64,000 bases of DNA, taken from Boletus sp. NGJ (taxonomy: Eukaryota; Basidiomycota; Agaricomycetes; Boletales; Boletaceae). Location: the NCBI GenBank assembly GCA_019096195.1, contig JAGTXK010000050.1, positions 682,001 through 746,000 on the forward strand, given 5' to 3'. Of the stretch, positions 1-11,574 are shown one piece after another (the first letter of the stretch is position 1; each line of letters starts with the position of its first letter). The translations under genes were made by a program, and so were the position numbers. The notes under the pieces were generated by a model, which saw only the letters and a program-made list of their open reading frames with translations, had not been told where the DNA came from and ran no database searches.

Positions 1-407
1 CTTTGTTGGATGCTGTCTCAATGAAGCAAGACTTACCACTTGCTGACTCCCTCACTAGCTGGCAGATTAGACTCTGAGATGTGCTGAGAAATGACCCCAA
101 AGGATGGCTTGGGCGAAAGTATGGCAAGCTTGTGAACTTGATCAACAAGCTGTTTTCTGACCATAACATACTCCAATATTATGCTAACCCCTTGACAACC
201 TTCTCTGCCCAGTCCAACACATCCAATAGTTCAATCTCTGAGCCAAGCTTGTTTCCACATTCTCTTAAGTCATGTCAACCATGCATTGAAGCACTCACAG
301 CCTTTTGTACAGTATGTAGCATTTTGGCTGGAGAAATGAAGGCCTTGTGGCAAAGATGCACTCCATCATATAGGAAGGTGCATGCCTTTGATTGCTGTAT
401 GGAGTGA
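1..407 (+). pseudogene. Unrecognised coding relic at the window edge
   Basis: One reading frame runs in from the window edge, with a stop at about 74-76, then stays open to a stop at about 407. The composition looks protein-like (for example WLGRKYGKLVNLINKLFS near the start and GEMKALWQRCTPSYRKVHAFD near the end). Shorter open pieces in other frames follow to about 600. I do not recognise the family. It lies in CpG-poor, element-rich DNA, upstream of a Tigger transposase relic on the same strand, so a fragment of another mobile element is the likeliest origin. It could instead belong to the 5' part of the Tigger element, but it shows no helix-turn-helix or DDE motif. Confidence 0.25.
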
Positions 408-1150
408 GTAGAACCAGTAGAGTTGGACAATACAATTCACACTGACACTGTAATACTACTCATGCTAATCTGCATCAAACTTGTTTTGTGCAGTCAGAAG
501 CTACCACCTGAATAGAATTAATTCTGCCACTTGCAGCAGTTAGAATCTTTCAATACTCTAGGGCCTAACAACACTTAGTATGATCCACCACCTCTGAACT
601 TTTCAGAATATTTTACTGTGAGAAATAAATGTTTTTTTCCAATACATGCTCTGATACTGTCTATAAGTACATACAGTCATCCACCATCAAATGCATCACC
701 ACTAGCAAGTGTGTCAATTGGCTTTTCTGTCAGAATTCTCAACTTTCTTTGGCATGACAAGTTCAGAATAAGTACTTCTTATGCCTGAGCATGTACTGTC
801 ACACAGAAATTCCATTGCACCAGGCAGATAGGATAGTTATTACTAATAAACTTATACATAATTGCTTTTCCCTTATGTTTGCCATGCAGGTATTGAAACA
901 GCCTCTCTATAATACTGGTACATGCTTTAGGGTCTAATGAGTGTGTCTCTCATATTTTTAATGTGGACCATATGTTTATAGTCTGCCATGACAATGCCAG
1001 TGAAGAGTCTCTTTGTATGTCTATCTAACATATCTATTATCTAATCTTATGTTTATCAGGTTTGATAAACCCATTATGGTAGGCATAGAATGGAGAGAAA
1101 GTTGGTCATTCAGAGTGGACTGCAAGAGACAATGTCACTTTTTTCATCCC
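408..1150. other. AT-rich stretch, no gene seen
   Basis: AT-rich sequence with many stops in all frames and almost no CpG. I see no domain, RNA gene or clear repeat here. It probably holds the 5' non-coding part or flank of the Tigger element that follows. Confidence 0.4.
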
Positions 1151-3325
1151 ATAGGAAATGGCTGGACATGCCAAATTTATCTTACAGAAGAAACAAGAGA
1201 TCTCACAGGCCCAGGAAGATGCTTTGGCAAGGGCAATCCAACTCACAGATGGAAAAGCTAAACTAAAGAATAACAGAAGAAGTCTACAAGGAATCTACAA
1301 TTAAGTGTAGATAAAATGGTGGAAGAAGTGGAAAGAAGTTGTAGTGAGCCCAGACACTATTTGACATTGACTAAAGGGAGGGCACAGCCACCATATAGAC
1401 AGTAGTGCATGGTTCACCAATGAAGAAGAAGAATCTGTCATGAAATACTGCCTTGAGCTTGCTACACAAGGCTTTCCATTCAACCACAAAAAACTCAAAC
1501 TCCATGTTGATTGTCTTTGAGAGCTCAACTAGGAGATGCCTTTTCAGAGACTAATGTTGGGAAAAACTGGACCAACCAGTTCATTTCATGCCATAGCAAT
1601 CAATTAGGATGGTATTGGAGTAGCTCACTTGACACTGCAAGAGGACATGCTGTCAACAAGAACACCAACCAAGCATGATATCAGCTACTCTGAAGCATAA
1701 TTGATGGAGAAAAGATTGACCCTAATTGTATATGGGCTGCAGATGAGACTGAATTCCAGCCAGGTGGTGGACTCAAAGACCATGTTATTGGGGCTACAAA
1801 CCAAAAGCTTCAATATCAGCAATATGACAGAAACTGGGAGAATATCACTGTTGTGGTAACAATTTGTGCAGATGGCGAGGACATCTCACTGACTGTTATC
1901 TACAAGGGGCAGGCATTCTCAACTAACTGGCATCAAGACAATAGTCTACAAGCATCGTGAATAGTATTCAACATCAAACAAGACTACAAACTCACCTCTG
2001 AGTCACACAGCATTGCACATTCTCCAAAGGGATGGAGAGATGGAGAGATTGGTCAGCTATGGATCAAAGACTTCAACAAGAAAACACACCAAAAGGCAAA
2101 TGGATGTGCATGCTTGCTTCTTGTTGGTGGATATAATTCACACTATACAAAAGAGTTTCTAGATTATGCACAGCAAAATGGCATTCACATATTCTGCTAT
2201 CCAGCACATTCCACACATGTCTATCAAGGACTTGATGTGGTCATTTTCAGGCCACTCAAACACTACTGGACTCAAGAATGGGACATGTTTGAAAGCTCTA
2301 GGTGACAAAAAGTCACAAAAAAAAACTTTATTTCACTATATGGCAGGGCCCACCGAAAAGTGCTCACTCTAGACACATTCAAAGCTGTGTTCAGAAAGAC
2401 AGATGTCTGGCCATGGAATCCTGATGTCATAACAGAGCAAATGATGGCACTGAGTCTCAAGACCTCATTAGAGGGAAAAATGCCATTGCCACAGCCAAGT
2501 CCTGTCTGTGTGATCTCATAAGCAATGTTCTAGTACTGCAATTTTAGTGCTGATGAGGCCAATGGGGTCAATACCATGGTTGCTGGTCCTTCAAATTGTC
2601 CAGCATGGCACTCCATAGCAAAGGACTCAGTTGAATCACTTGCATTCACATCAGCCCCTTTTCTTGTGGAAGAAAGTCCACTTACCTCATTATATCGGCT
2701 TCCAGAGTATATTCTTCCACTGCAGACACCTACCTGAAAACACAAGCATGCACTGTTAGAAGATGAACTCAAAAATGAAAAAGAACAAGCTTACCAGAAC
2801 ACTTTGCGAGAGGCATACACCTATGAAATATAATACAAAAGTGCACTGGTTGGAATGCAATGCACAATGGTGATGCAATCTATGTTTTGTGAGTGGCTCT
2901 CAGGTCAATTGGCAACATAGGAAGAAAGGCAAAAAAAAAAGGAAGAAGGGTCAATTGATTGGTGATGGGCTATCAAGGTTACTCACCAGCAACAATACAA
3001 CTGGGTTGTCCAACATGATAACACATATGAGGAGGAAGAAGCAGCATGAGAATCCTGCTGAAAACAATGTGAGGAGCAGGCATCATTGATGGTCACTTGG
3101 CAGGAAGCAGAAAATGAGTGATACAAGAGAAACAAGAGCCAAAAACAGGCATACAAGGAGGAATTGCACTTATGGGAGGAGGAAAGAGCCCATGTCAGGG
3201 CTGAGAAGCATTGAGTGCAGTGGAATAGACTAAAGCAGGGAAAGTTGGTGTTGGTGTTTGTACTCATTCCATTGATTCCATTTATAAACAATTACATAAG
3301 ATGCATACACACTGGTTATTATATA

Positions 3326-4923
3326 CAGTGGCTCAAAAAAGTGTCCCAATATTTGGCTATTTTGCAAAGACTTGACATTTGCAAAAGAACCAAAAGGTAT
3401 TAGCCCTAACCTTTGCTGGGCCATTGATAGCCCTAATCCTTGCCCTGAAGATGAGCCCTTAGTCATATAATTTGGTTGTCATGGCACTGAGATATAGCCA
3501 TATTAAAGTGACATGTCATTGGGACACTTTTTTGAGCAACATTTCTATTCTTCAATTTAGTACTTTGTATGCCCTCCCTTTGCTTTTATCACTGCCTCTA
3601 GTCTTCTAGGCATACTCTCTATCAATCCTTGACACTCCTCAACCTCTATCTTCCCCCACTCCACTTCAATTCTCTCCCAAAGCTCCATACTCCTTTTGGT
3701 GGTGTTGTATAGCTATTGAGTTTTTTTTTGAGGATTTGCCAGAGATGTTCAATGGGATTAAGGTCTGGAGATTGTGCTGGCCAGTCAAGAAGCTTGATCC
3801 CTTGAGATTCCAGCCACTCCTTGGCTCTTTTAGAGGTGTGCTTGGGGTCATTATCTTGTTGAAAGATAATGCTCTCTTCAGGAATTCCAGAATTTTCCAT
3901 GGAAGGAAGCAGATTATCCTCCAAAATGGAGACATACTGCTCAGCATTCATCCTCCCTTCAACCTCTGCAAGAATCCCCACTCCACTCCAACTCATGCAT
4001 CCCCAAACCATCAAGGAACCTCCTCCAAACTTTACTGTTCCCTGAACTTCCTTGTCTTGCAAAGACTTTCCTGCCAATTTCCATACATACTTCCTTCCAT
4101 CTGACCCAATCCTGTTGATCTTGGTTTCATCTGACCATATAACCCTAGTCCAGTCCTCCACAGTCCAATGTTGGTGCTTGAGAGCAAAGGCTAGCCTATG
4201 TTGCCTATGCTTCACAGACAAGAGTGGCTTCTTTTTCTTGACTACAGCCTTGAGAGATGCAGACTTGAGAACATTCCTAACAGTTTGAGCAGAGACAGGA
4301 GAAGAGAGAGCAGAATTGATGAGATGGGTAGCCTGGACAGCATTTTCAACTTTGCCAGAGGTAATACTAGAGACAATTCTCCTTTTATCAGTAGGAGAAA
4401 GTTTAGAAGGACATCCTAATTTGATGTTTTCCTTGCCTGGGTGGATCTCCTTGATAACCCTGGCCACAGTAGACTTCCCCAGACCAGTTTGGAATGATAT
4501 TTGCCTAGAAGAAAGGCCAGATTCAGAGAGAAAAAGAATATTGGCTCTAGCAGAGGAGGGAGTGGATTTCATAATGAAGTAGGGTTGGCTGAATGGTATC
4601 TCTGCTCTTTATACCATTTGGAGTTATGTAAGTGACATAATCAGACAGGGTTGAAGCACAGCATCCATCAGAACCTTATGTTATTTACTAAATGATAGTT
4701 GATAATATCAGGGTCAAATAAGTGTCCCAATGACATATCCTTTTAATATGGCTATAACTCAGTACCATGACAACCAACTCACGTGACTAAGGGCTCATCT
4801 TCAGGGCAAGGATTAGGGCTATCAATGGCCCAGCAAGGGTTAGGGCTAATACCTTTTGGTTCTTTTGCAAATGTCAAGTCTTTGCAAAATAGTCAAACAT
4901 TGGGACACTTTTTTGAGCCACTG
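3326..4923 (-). mobile_element. Tc1/mariner element, copy 1 (full length)
   Basis: The element is bounded by long inverted repeats beginning CAGTGGCTCAAAAAAGTGTC. The left arm starts at 3326 and the right arm ends at 4923. TA dinucleotides flank both ends (3324-3325 and 4924-4925), as expected for the TA target duplication of this superfamily. The arms match over roughly 200 nt, including the AACCAAAAGGTATTAGCCCT block. The single transposase gene is on the minus strand. The same family recurs at 56,271-58,935. It sits inside the 3' part of a Tigger transposase relic, so it is younger than that relic. CpG is nearly absent. Confidence 0.93.
3557..4572 (-). pseudogene. Tc1/mariner transposase with one single-base frameshift
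   Basis: The frame opens at ATG 4570-4572. It begins with a helix-turn-helix region (ANILFLSESGLSSRQISFQ and GRPS-like GCPSKLSPTDKRR), followed by the DDE nuclease: VIWSDETKINRIGSDG (first Asp), FQQDNDPKHTSKRAKEW (second Asp), and WPAQSPDLNPIEHLWQILKK (third catalytic position D). The open frame runs to 3646, but the normal C-terminus (ending GGHTKY and TAA at 3557-3559) continues in another frame. A one-base loss in the CC at about 3684-3685 explains this, because the sister copy at 57,690 has CCC at the same place. Apart from that base the gene is intact over about 340 codons, the usual length for the family. Confidence 0.92.
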
Positions 4924-5163
4924 TAGTACAAGCATCCACTTGCATCTCACCTCAGTGGTTATTCACTGAGGTAAGATCCCAGATACATCCTCATTATATA
5001 TACATATTTGCACTTATTCACTGTAGTACTCATTCATCTACAGTTGGAGCCAGCAATCCCAAAACCAACTGTAGCTAGGGAGGATGCAGATGCAGATGGA
5101 GGAAAGAACAATGATGGGATTGATGAAGGAATGGCATTGGATGGTGGAAGCATGGTTGACTAA

Positions 5164-5589
5164 TCATTGATTATTGGTTGAACTTATTTACATAATGTGG
5201 GAGTGGCAATACCTGTGATATACCCAATCTAGAGTGACTCATTTGTCCATGACTAGAAGATAATGTCTGATAATTTGCATACTCTGCTGCTGCACAACAA
5301 TGTTCTTAATTCTGACAAAAAATAATTATAACCCTTAGAGACATCATTCTATCCCAGTACATGACTCTAGTCTGGCAAAAATTGTGTTGTTATGTAGTAG
5401 GAGACTCAAGAAGGTTTCATGATGCATTTGGTGGTGGATGACTATAGCTAATAGAGTTGTAAATACTATGTGTATAGTTAAGTGCCAGTGAGAGAAAGTG
5501 AACATGTGACCATACCCTACACAGCCTTGCATCACATTCCATCACATTTCATAAGATTCTATGATGTTTCATAGTGTTCCATGCATTAG
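5164..5589. other. AT-rich stretch, no gene seen
   Basis: This lies between the end of the Tigger relic and an LTR-like region. The ORF at 5344-5535 on the minus strand has no recognisable content. A purine-rich GTGGGAG followed by TGG at about 5200 resembles a polypurine tract next to an LTR start, but I cannot confirm it. Confidence 0.3.
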
Positions 5590-6530
5590 TCAGTAAAAGC
5601 TTGGCATTTGTAAGCAGCCAACCCTTCTGATTGGCTAGCCAAGCCCCTGTATTTATCTATAAAAGGAGAGCCCCTCAGGCCATCAAAAGAGCAGATTTAC
5701 CTTCAGTGGTTTTATCTCAACTAGAGAAATTCTCTCAAGGAGAATTATTCTCACACCACTTGGAGTACCACTTACAGGCAACCCACAGAGGACCTTAAGG
5801 AGGACCAACTCCACTGTTTAGACAGCTAGTTAAATTGTTAGGAGTAAAAGACTTGTAGCCAATAGTGCACAAGTAAAATAGGACACCTTTTGGGAGAAAA
5901 CCCTAAATAGGGCAACAAAAGGGAATAGATCCTCAACATTCTAATTCTACTAGAACCTAAGCAACCCTGCTACTCTGCTAACTACCCACCTAAAGGGATA
6001 AGTGATAGTACAGCCAAACAAGCCCTGAATTGCATTCTCCTTAGCAAACAATAAGATTGTGTTACTATAATCTTTCTGAGTGAACTAAGTGAAGTGTGAA
6101 CCCATTCCAGCATTATCTGGAACATCTCAACATCTCAACAATCCAGCATATCTGTGGATTACTGGCCACAAAGTCATTGCCTTTAATAGCAATTGACTCA
6201 TTTGACCTTCTAACCTTTTCTAACAAAGTCTAGCAACTTGGTAGTGTTGACTAGTATATATATTTAGATATGTTTACATTTGTTTACACTTGTTTGTATG
6301 TATTTACACTGCTAATACCTTACTGACCAGACCATAGTTGAACTGAATCAATTTCAATTCTTCAATGTTTGTTGGGAATTGATAAACAATCCATGCACTT
6401 AGTTACACTAAGTTACTAACTGACTCACATCTAGCTGAGCTAGATACTGTTTCATCTAGGAGGTATATTTTCTCTAGCTTATAGTGTTCTAACCATCGGA
6501 GGCAAAGCAAAAGTTGGGGGAAGCTTATTG
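5590..6530 (+). repeat. Possible LTR / 5' leader of the copia relic
   Basis: A promoter-like block (CAAT-like GATTGGCTAGCC at about 5628, TATAAAAGG at 5658-5666) is followed by about 850 nt without long ORFs, and then by copia coding remnants on the same strand. This fits the U3-R-U5 and leader of a Ty1/copia element. Neither LTR boundary nor a second LTR copy could be identified, so the assignment is tentative. Confidence 0.35.
5658..5666 (+). promoter_or_regulatory. TATA box (TATAAAAGG), probably of an LTR
   Basis: A canonical TATAAAAGG lies about 1.2 kb upstream of the copia coding remnant, 30 nt downstream of a GATTGGC (inverted CCAAT-like) motif. The spacing and motif are consistent with an RNA polymerase II promoter in an LTR. 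Confidence 0.4.
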
Positions 6531-6544
6531 TTTGTAGTTTCTAT

Positions 6545-8640
6545 TGCTTTTGTCTGATATAGAAGTCAACATCATGTGTGGTTGAGGGGGAGGAAGAACC
6601 CACCATTTTGGGCACTATTACCTCAACACAGTCACCCCTTTCTATCACTACTACTAAGCCATCACCTACCACATATATTGCATAGCTTTCAGCAAATGCC
6701 ACTGTTGTGCCACTTCCAGTTGTCACTCATCTGGCCACACTGCTATTGTCACTTACACTGTTACCCTCACCATTTGCCTCTTCACCACTTCCCCCTTGTG
6801 ACCTACCACCATCAAATGATAACAACAAACCACACACAAAAAGAATTCACAAGCCCAGTTAGTGCATTCTTGACATTATTAACAACAAGGCTGCAGGCAC
6901 TGCACTGCCCCACAGTGTCCAAGCATCTGATATGATCACTGATGAACCATTCATTGAGCCAATCACATACAAAGCAATTGGTCAAGCTGAGGAGTTAATC
7001 ACCATATTCACAAATGACAACTATAATGAGCAAGAGCTGACCATGCTTGTAAACAAGGCAATTGCCAAAGTAAAAGCCCTTAAGCCTGCCATGCTTGCCA
7101 AAGTAAGACAACACCCAGATGGGAAGATGGCATCTGCAAAGAGCTTGATATGCTCATTAAAGCTGATATCTGGAAACTCACTAAACTCCTCTCAGATGCA
7201 AATTTAGTTGGATTGAAGTGAGTCTTCCACATAAAAAAAGATGCTGCCAGGAACATCATGTGCTACATATAAAGTGCATCTCATTGCTCAAGACTACTCA
7301 CAAGTCCCAGGCATCAACTACTTTGACATATATGTTCCTATGCCAAAGCTCACCTCCATCTGCACTGTTATTGCTCTTGCTGCCTGCCATAACCTCGAAC
7401 TGCACCAGATTGACATCAAGAGTGCCTAGCTCAATAGCAAATTAAAAAGTAATGAATACATTTACATGTGCCAGCCACCAGGATATGCTGACTCCACTCA
7501 CCCATGCCACATTTGTTACCTGTGTAAAATGCTCTATAGACTCAAACAAAATGGCAGATGTTGGTATCAGAAGCTCATAGAAATTTTAGTAATGAAGTCT
7601 GGTTTCAAACAATACACTGTTGATTAGGCAGTGTTTGTCAAGCATGCTGGTACCTCCATCACCATTATTGTGGTACACATTGAAGGTTGCACCATTGCTG
7701 CTACTTACTTCAAGCTCATTATAGTTGTAAAAACCTAGCTCATGAAATTCATCAATGTGACAGATCTCAGCGAGCTATACTAGTTACTAGGAATTGAGGT
7801 GACATGCAACTGCAAAGAATACACCCTCCCCCTTTTGCAGCACACATACATTGACACAATCCTACACCACCTCAATCTCAATGAGCTGAAGCATCCTTGC
7901 ACACCAATAGACCCAGGCTTGCTACTAGCCAGTTCTCATTAACTAATGCTGAGTACACCACCATGCAGCACATCCTATAGCAGGAGGCTATCAGATCTCT
8001 TATGTATGCAGTGCTTGGCATGCAACCAGATATTTTATATACTGTTTCACAAGTGTCTTGATTCTCATTGAACTATGGACAACCTCACTGGGATGTCATA
8101 AAGAGAGTCTATCACTACCTATCTAGCACAAAAAATCTCAGACTACAGTATGTGGGGAGAGAGCAGCCATTACTTGGCTATACAGATGCAGATGGCAGTG
8201 TCACTGAGGACTGTCACACAGTCTTGGGATATGCTTTTCTTATTAATAGAGGTGCCATATCTTGTAGTTCAAAAAGACAAGAGATTGTCTCATTTTTAAT
8301 GATTGAGAGCAAATACATTGATGCCATCCATGCTGCAAAGGAAGCTCTATGACTTCACATCCTTATCTCCAGCCTATTTGCCTCTGTGTCACAGTCAACC
8401 ATATTATTTTCAGACAACCAATCAGCAATCATGCTTGCAAAGGACCACCAGCACTATGCATGCACAAAACACATAGACATCCATTTCCACTTTATTTGTT
8501 GGATTATTAACAATGGCAAAATCTGTCTTGTAGTCTATCCTACTGGCGACATGGTCACCAATGTTTTTATGAAGGCACTGCCCTTTCTGAAAGTCAAACA
8601 CTTCGCTACAGAACTTAGACTGTGCACAACTGAGGTAAGT
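6545..8640 (+). mobile_element. Ty1/copia retrotransposon relic (pol part)
   Basis: Decayed pol fragments read in order on the plus strand. 6932-7207 matches the linker between integrase and reverse transcriptase (LKPAMLAKVRQHPDGKMASA). 7218-7930 holds reverse transcriptase remnants in shifting frames (YFDIYVPMPKLTSICTVIAL, HNLELHQIDIKSA). 8068-8350 and 8386-8640 form the RNase H domain (LLGYTDADGSVTED, GAISCSSKRQEIVS, LFSDNQSAIMLAKDHQHYAC, HIDIHFHF, YPTGDMVTNVFMKALP). Many stops and frameshifts are present. The integrase is not recognisable. This is a different, older copy from the copia element at the right end of the window. Confidence 0.85.
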
Positions 8641-8769
8641 TATTTCATTCACACTACAATAACTACAAACTTATATTGCACATAGCATTGTTCCAGCTAC
8701 TGTGCTTTTATGTATCTCCATTTTGATCTTTTATACATACAACTATAGTATAATTGAATCAAAGTTCCA

Positions 8770-10200
8770 AGTTCCTAAATACTTCATTTCAAACTACATT
8801 TGTAATTTTAGTATTTTGTTGATCATCAGAAAAAAGTGCTTTAATGTTTCTGGGATGAGTGCAACATGAAAGTGCTACATAAAGCTGTCCATAAGAGAAA
8901 ACAAATGTGCTCAAATTAAGACCAATATGCTTTACTATTTGACCTTAAGTCTTGTTGATTGTTATACTAGCATAGGCCAAATATACAGGGAATTGAAAGT
9001 GACAGAATAGAACTGGAAAATCTTCCAAACTAGACTTAAGGGCCAATCTAGGAATCAAAACCATATCATTGGCATTATTACCACCATCTCCACTTAATAC
9101 AGAGGGATTTAAAGTATGAAGAATCTCTGGCAGAATATAGTTATATTTCTAATCAGTGACTGAATCTGCACTAAGATAGGTAAACTTTTTCAAGGTGTAG
9201 CAGAGTTGAGAATGGTGGAATTGATTTCATGGACCTGGATGTTTCTAGGATTGAGAATTGTATGATTCAGAAAGTATTGATCAGAAAGCTGCCGATTTCC
9301 AGTAAGGAGTAGAGAGTAAATGACATTGATGAGGGAAGCCATGTCATCACCACAATGCATATGTTCAGAAAGCATGAGATCTCCTTTAGTTACACCAATG
9401 TGAAAAAGCTACTGTGCCCATTGATCTGACTCAGAATCTTGGTCAAGGTGCATGTTTTAATGAAGATAGTGGATAGCCATGTTGGGCCAAAGATTAGAGT
9501 GGATGAGAGTAGCTGGAATAATTTGCTCTCTTAATTGATGCTAGATAACAGGCAAAGTTTGTCTAAATTCTTCACTAAGTAGGATGATGATCTTCCAAAA
9601 GGACAATATCTATTGAGCAAGTCGTGCAAAGTATGATCAAGTTGAATCAATAAACTCTAAAACAAAATGGTGTTGAGAACCTGCTTCATCCTAGACGATA
9701 AAAGAGGTCTGTTGAAGGAGTTGATGAATAAGATCATCCTTTTTCATGTTGCAGGTGCTTTGCTCATGAATAGGAATAGGAACCTTGAAGTGTGAATGGG
9801 CTGTATGACCATCAGGAAGTAGAAAAGAGGCCAGATCAGCTGAGGCAACACAAAGAACAATTTCACCTCTTGTACAAACAGAAGCAGCAATGAGGCTTGC
9901 CAGATAAGTCTTGCCACAACTACCACCACTGTGAAGAAAGAATGGAGATCCAGGAAAGATGATGATACTATTCATGACTGCATCATGAAAAGCAGTTTAT
10001 TAAGGATTGAGAGTGGATATGCCTCTTTAAACAAACTGCTGCAGCTTCTGTATATTGTATTGGTATTGTTCATTGATGAGTTGATTTCCTTCCTGAAGAT
10101 CACAATTTTCCTGGGGTAAAGGCATGTGTGAAAAGTCCTGTAGATGTTTGTTATATTTTTTGAGATAACCAGAAATTCAGCCAGGTCCAGACAAATGTCA
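8770..10200 (-). pseudogene. Helitron Pif1-type helicase relic
   Basis: On the minus strand the pieces run in the order of a Helitron helicase. An upstream linker (LQDFSHMPLPQENCD, about 10,140-10,090) comes first. The Walker A region follows (FFLHSGGSCGKTYLASLIAA, about 9,940-9,880) and then the conserved block VASADLASFLLPDGHTAHSH with IPIHEQSTCNMKK. A later motif reads YFLNHTILNPRNIQVHEIN (about 9,280-9,220). Near 8,980-8,840 is the C-terminal block FPVYLAYASITINKTQGQ with STFVFSYGQLYVALS. Walker A reads GGSCGKT against the usual GGTGKT, and frames change repeatedly, so it is inactive. No Rep domain and no Helitron ends were seen; the 3' part abuts the copia relic. Confidence 0.85.
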
Positions 10201-10249
10201 AAGATGATGTAATGGGACACTACATTGCATAATCTCTTTGCACATTATT

Positions 10250-11339
10250 GAAACAATACAATCTTGATACCCCTATATGTTCACCAATCCTTACTACACC
10301 TCATACTACCTATAGATGATACTCCCATCTACTATCAACCAAACTCCATTCTTGCATCACCACACACACATCTAAAGTAGCCCCTCACCACAGACTTCCT
10401 CCTATGATATAACAACAACCACACAAATACCCCAAGTATGCTAGCTGTACTCATATTATAATTGCCATTTTACAATATATGTACCACACCATCATTCATA
10501 GCTATGTACACTTTCACTAGCAGTACCCTTGTTGTATCCGTTATATATATATGACACCCAAGTAGCCTCATGGCTAATTCTGGTGTTCATCACCACAAGT
10601 CCATCACATGACTCTAAGCTATGTCCAGGCCTGCACATCTATAAACTATGCCACTGCCCATAGACAGTAGCTGATGCAGTGCTTGGTACTCTATATCTGA
10701 TGTTATGCCACATAGCTCTTATTATCCTTGGTCATATCTGACCACAAGATTACTAATCAAGAGCAACCTTTAGATTATCCCACCGATTGGACTTGCCTCA
10801 TGGCAACACCCTTTCAATACTTGATCACTGATTCACATTGCAGATCACCAATGCCATCACAAGATGCTGTCCCAAATCTATTTATTAGATCCACCCTTAG
10901 ACAAGATCTGATCTATTCCATAATATGATCCCATTTCAATACCAGATCTCATAATCAACCCATGCAGTGCCTCTTGTGCTCCCTTTTCATTTCATCTCTT
11001 CCATTCCTATCAATTAACTCTTCTGATATATCACAACATAGCCATGTTCCACAATGCTCTGGACTACATTTCACCTACATGCATCTCATTCCATTTCACA
11101 TCTCTTTTGCCATTGGACTAATACTTACCTCATTCCTGTGATGTTATACCCAGTACTCTAGCATAGCATGGTCTGTGCACTGCTGTCAGTAGTATATAAA
11201 GTAACTGATAGTGTACCATGTTTTCTTTAGCTTTAATATTGCTCTTCTCACACACACACACACACATATTGTCTTAGTTGGCAACACTTGAGATATTGGG
11301 TCTAGGTTTCTTGTCTCTGTTCATTTCAAGTTCCTTTTA
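10250..11339 (-). repeat. Dispersed ~1-kb repeat, copy C (reverse orientation)
   Basis: Read on the minus strand, this segment aligns by eye along its length with the repeats at 22,148-23,067 and 56,594-57,678. It begins (plus-strand right end) with the AAGGAACTT-type end and finishes with the TTTC end at 10,250. Shared landmarks include the GTACACTTTCACTAG block and the GATATTGGGTCTAGGTTTC block. It contains a (CA)n run that the other copies lack. No protein-coding content is visible. The target duplication is no longer clear. Confidence 0.75.
11249..11266. repeat. (CA)n microsatellite
   Basis: A run of about nine CA units lies inside dispersed repeat copy C. The sister copies have a GAGAGAG/CTCTCTC-type stretch at the same place, so this is a local expansion. 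Confidence 0.85.
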
Positions 11340-11574
11340 ATAATCCTCCTTCATGCATTTCCTTTTTTTTTGTCATCATATGCCCATCCCATTACATCTT
11401 AATGAGAATCTCAAGTGCTATAGTTCATTCCAGAAATAAATTGAAGGTTGAGCATATATGCTCTCCCAGAATTAAAATCATGACTGAATCTGTCTAATGA
11501 TTACATAGTACCCTTATCTACTACCTTGTCCAATATAGCAGCAGATCATACCATGGAATTCTGAATGAATCTGT

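Larger units (their letters stand above)
1158..5163 (+). mobile_element. Tigger/pogo-type DDE transposase relic, interrupted by a Tc1 element
   Basis: Pieces of a CENP-B/Tigger-like transposase occur in order on the plus strand but in different frames, with stops. The N-terminal HTH region starts at about 1158 (MAGHAKFILQKKQEISQAQ). The DDE domain lies around 1735-2300, including GGYNSHYTKEFLDYAQ and the family block YPAHSTHVYQGLDVVIFRPLK. A post-DDE segment follows at about 2370-2520, then a charged coiled tail to about 3230 (KKRKKGQLIGDGLSRLLTS is typical of these elements). An acidic C-terminal tail (EDADADGGKNNDGIDEG) ends in TAA at 5161-5163, beyond the Tc1 element at 3326-4923. The transposase was therefore cut by a later Tc1 insertion. 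Several frameshifts and stops show it is dead. I could not find its terminal repeats. Confidence 0.8.
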
